This document shows, in pieces, positions 4,969-5,430 of a stretch of DNA of 5,430 nt; the stretch's first letter is position 1; each line of letters opens with the position of its first letter. The position numbers and the translations under genes are program-made. Origin of the DNA: an uncultured Eubacteriales bacterium (GTDB taxonomy: Bacteria > Bacillota > Clostridia > Oscillospirales > Acutalibacteraceae); NCBI GenBank assembly GCA_934725345.1, contig CAKVBG010000065.1:1-5430 (forward strand), given 5' to 3'. Under the pieces are notes generated by a model, which saw nothing but the letters and a program-made list of their open reading frames with translations, ran no database searches and was not told the origin of the DNA.

Positions 4969-5430
4969 TTATCCGGACCTAGTAACGCACACACGAGTCG
5001 AGGCGATATTCAAAGCGGTTGTAGTTGCTTCTACTATTCTTTTTTTTACTATAGCATCATCTCCTCCAGGGCAAATTACCACCACTCCTTTTATTTTAGG
5101 TTCAATTTCAGTGACCGCTAAAGCATGTTCGGTACCGGCGGAATCTTTTACTGTTATGAATTTTTTTTCACAGTCATTGGATTCCTTTTTACGAGTTATT
5201 TCTCCACTGGATTTATCTTCGCTTGCTTCTTTGTTCTTACGTTCTTCCGTAGCATAAACTGTTTCCGTGCTACTTTCGAAAGTAACTAATACTTTAGAAT
5301 TTCCGGCACCTTTGATATTGGAAATTATATTTTCTAAGTTTTTTTCTAGCAGTTCTCTTCTTTGTTCAGAGGCAAATTTTGAATCTTTTTTAAGTTCAGG
5401 TTGTTTTGAATCAACTTTAACGAATCCCGA
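4969..5430 (-). CDS. spoIIIAG: Stage III sporulation protein AG (C-terminal part, runs off right edge)
   Basis: The minus strand is open in one frame from the right edge to TAA at 4969-4971, giving 153 residues. The N-terminal membrane helix and start lie outside the window. SpoIIIAG forms a large ring in the space between mother cell and forespore, as part of the SpoIIIA-SpoIIQ complex. Visible family features, numbered within the fragment, are LENIISNIKGAGNSKVLVTF (32-51), the charged YATEERKNKEAS segment (59-70) that forms the inserted beta-ring region in the family, the TVKDSAG turn (93-99), and the C-terminal ring-building motif EPKIKGVVVICPGGDD (110-125) followed by VKKRIVEATTTALNIASTRVCV (128-149). 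It precedes spoIIIAH, as in other sporeformers. No promoter is expected here, since the operon is read from spoIIIAA. Confidence 0.92.
   Translation of the reverse strand, partial: SGFVKVDSKQPELKKDSKFASEQRRELLEKNLENIISNIKGAGNSKVLVTFESSTETVYATEERKNKEASEDKSSGEITRKKESNDCEKKFITVKDSAGTEHALAVTEIEPKIKGVVVICPGGDDAIVKKRIVEATTTALNIASTRVCVTRSG

Noticed and set aside
4392..5121. Plus-strand open frames at 4392-4592, 4707-4892 and 4876-5121
   Set aside because: They are shadows of spoIIIAH and spoIIIAG, which match known families along their full visible length.
1..5430. CRISPR array, insertion sequence ends or attachment-site repeats
   Set aside because: No regularly spaced repeats, transposase motifs or paired terminal repeats were found by reading both strands.

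Overview
The window is low-GC DNA (roughly one third G+C by eye) from a spore-forming member of the Firmicutes, most likely class Clostridia. The firm anchor is the right end, where the last two genes of the spoIIIA sporulation operon lie on the minus strand: spoIIIAG (partial, running off the right edge) and spoIIIAH. Shine-Dalgarno sites are strong (AAGGAGG, GGAGG) and the promoters near genes match the -35/-10 consensus, as expected for this phylum.

Layout, left to right. (1) 1-332, minus: the 5' part of a decayed gene resembling the clostridial phosphoadenosine phosphosulfate (PAPS) reductase family, broken by an in-frame TAA and then by a frameshift. A perfect 10-bp-arm palindrome overlaps a possible promoter just upstream of it. 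(2) 418-783: mostly empty AT-rich DNA with one terminator-like hairpin. (3) 784-1773, minus: a 329-residue exported protein or lipoprotein of no family I recognise, with its own good promoter. (4) 1896-2400: no intact gene, possibly the remains of one on the minus strand. (5) 2480-4261, plus: a 593-residue calpain-like (peptidase family C2) cysteine protease with a recognisable Cys/His/Asn triad and a very large insertion inside the catalytic domain. It has a consensus promoter, a small hairpin at the mRNA 5' end and its own terminator. (6) 4340-5430, minus: spoIIIAH and spoIIIAG.

The sporulation genes work together: SpoIIIAG and SpoIIIAH are parts of the SpoIIIA-SpoIIQ complex that spans the space between mother cell and forespore. 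The calpain-like gene and the exported-protein gene look like separately transcribed accessory genes, divergent from each other, set between a decaying core gene and the end of the spoIIIA operon. Pseudogenes, sparse coding and a eukaryote-type protease would fit a host-associated, genome-eroding sporeformer such as a gut or protist symbiont. That lifestyle is my inference and is not shown by the sequence. The most interesting object is the calpain-like protease.
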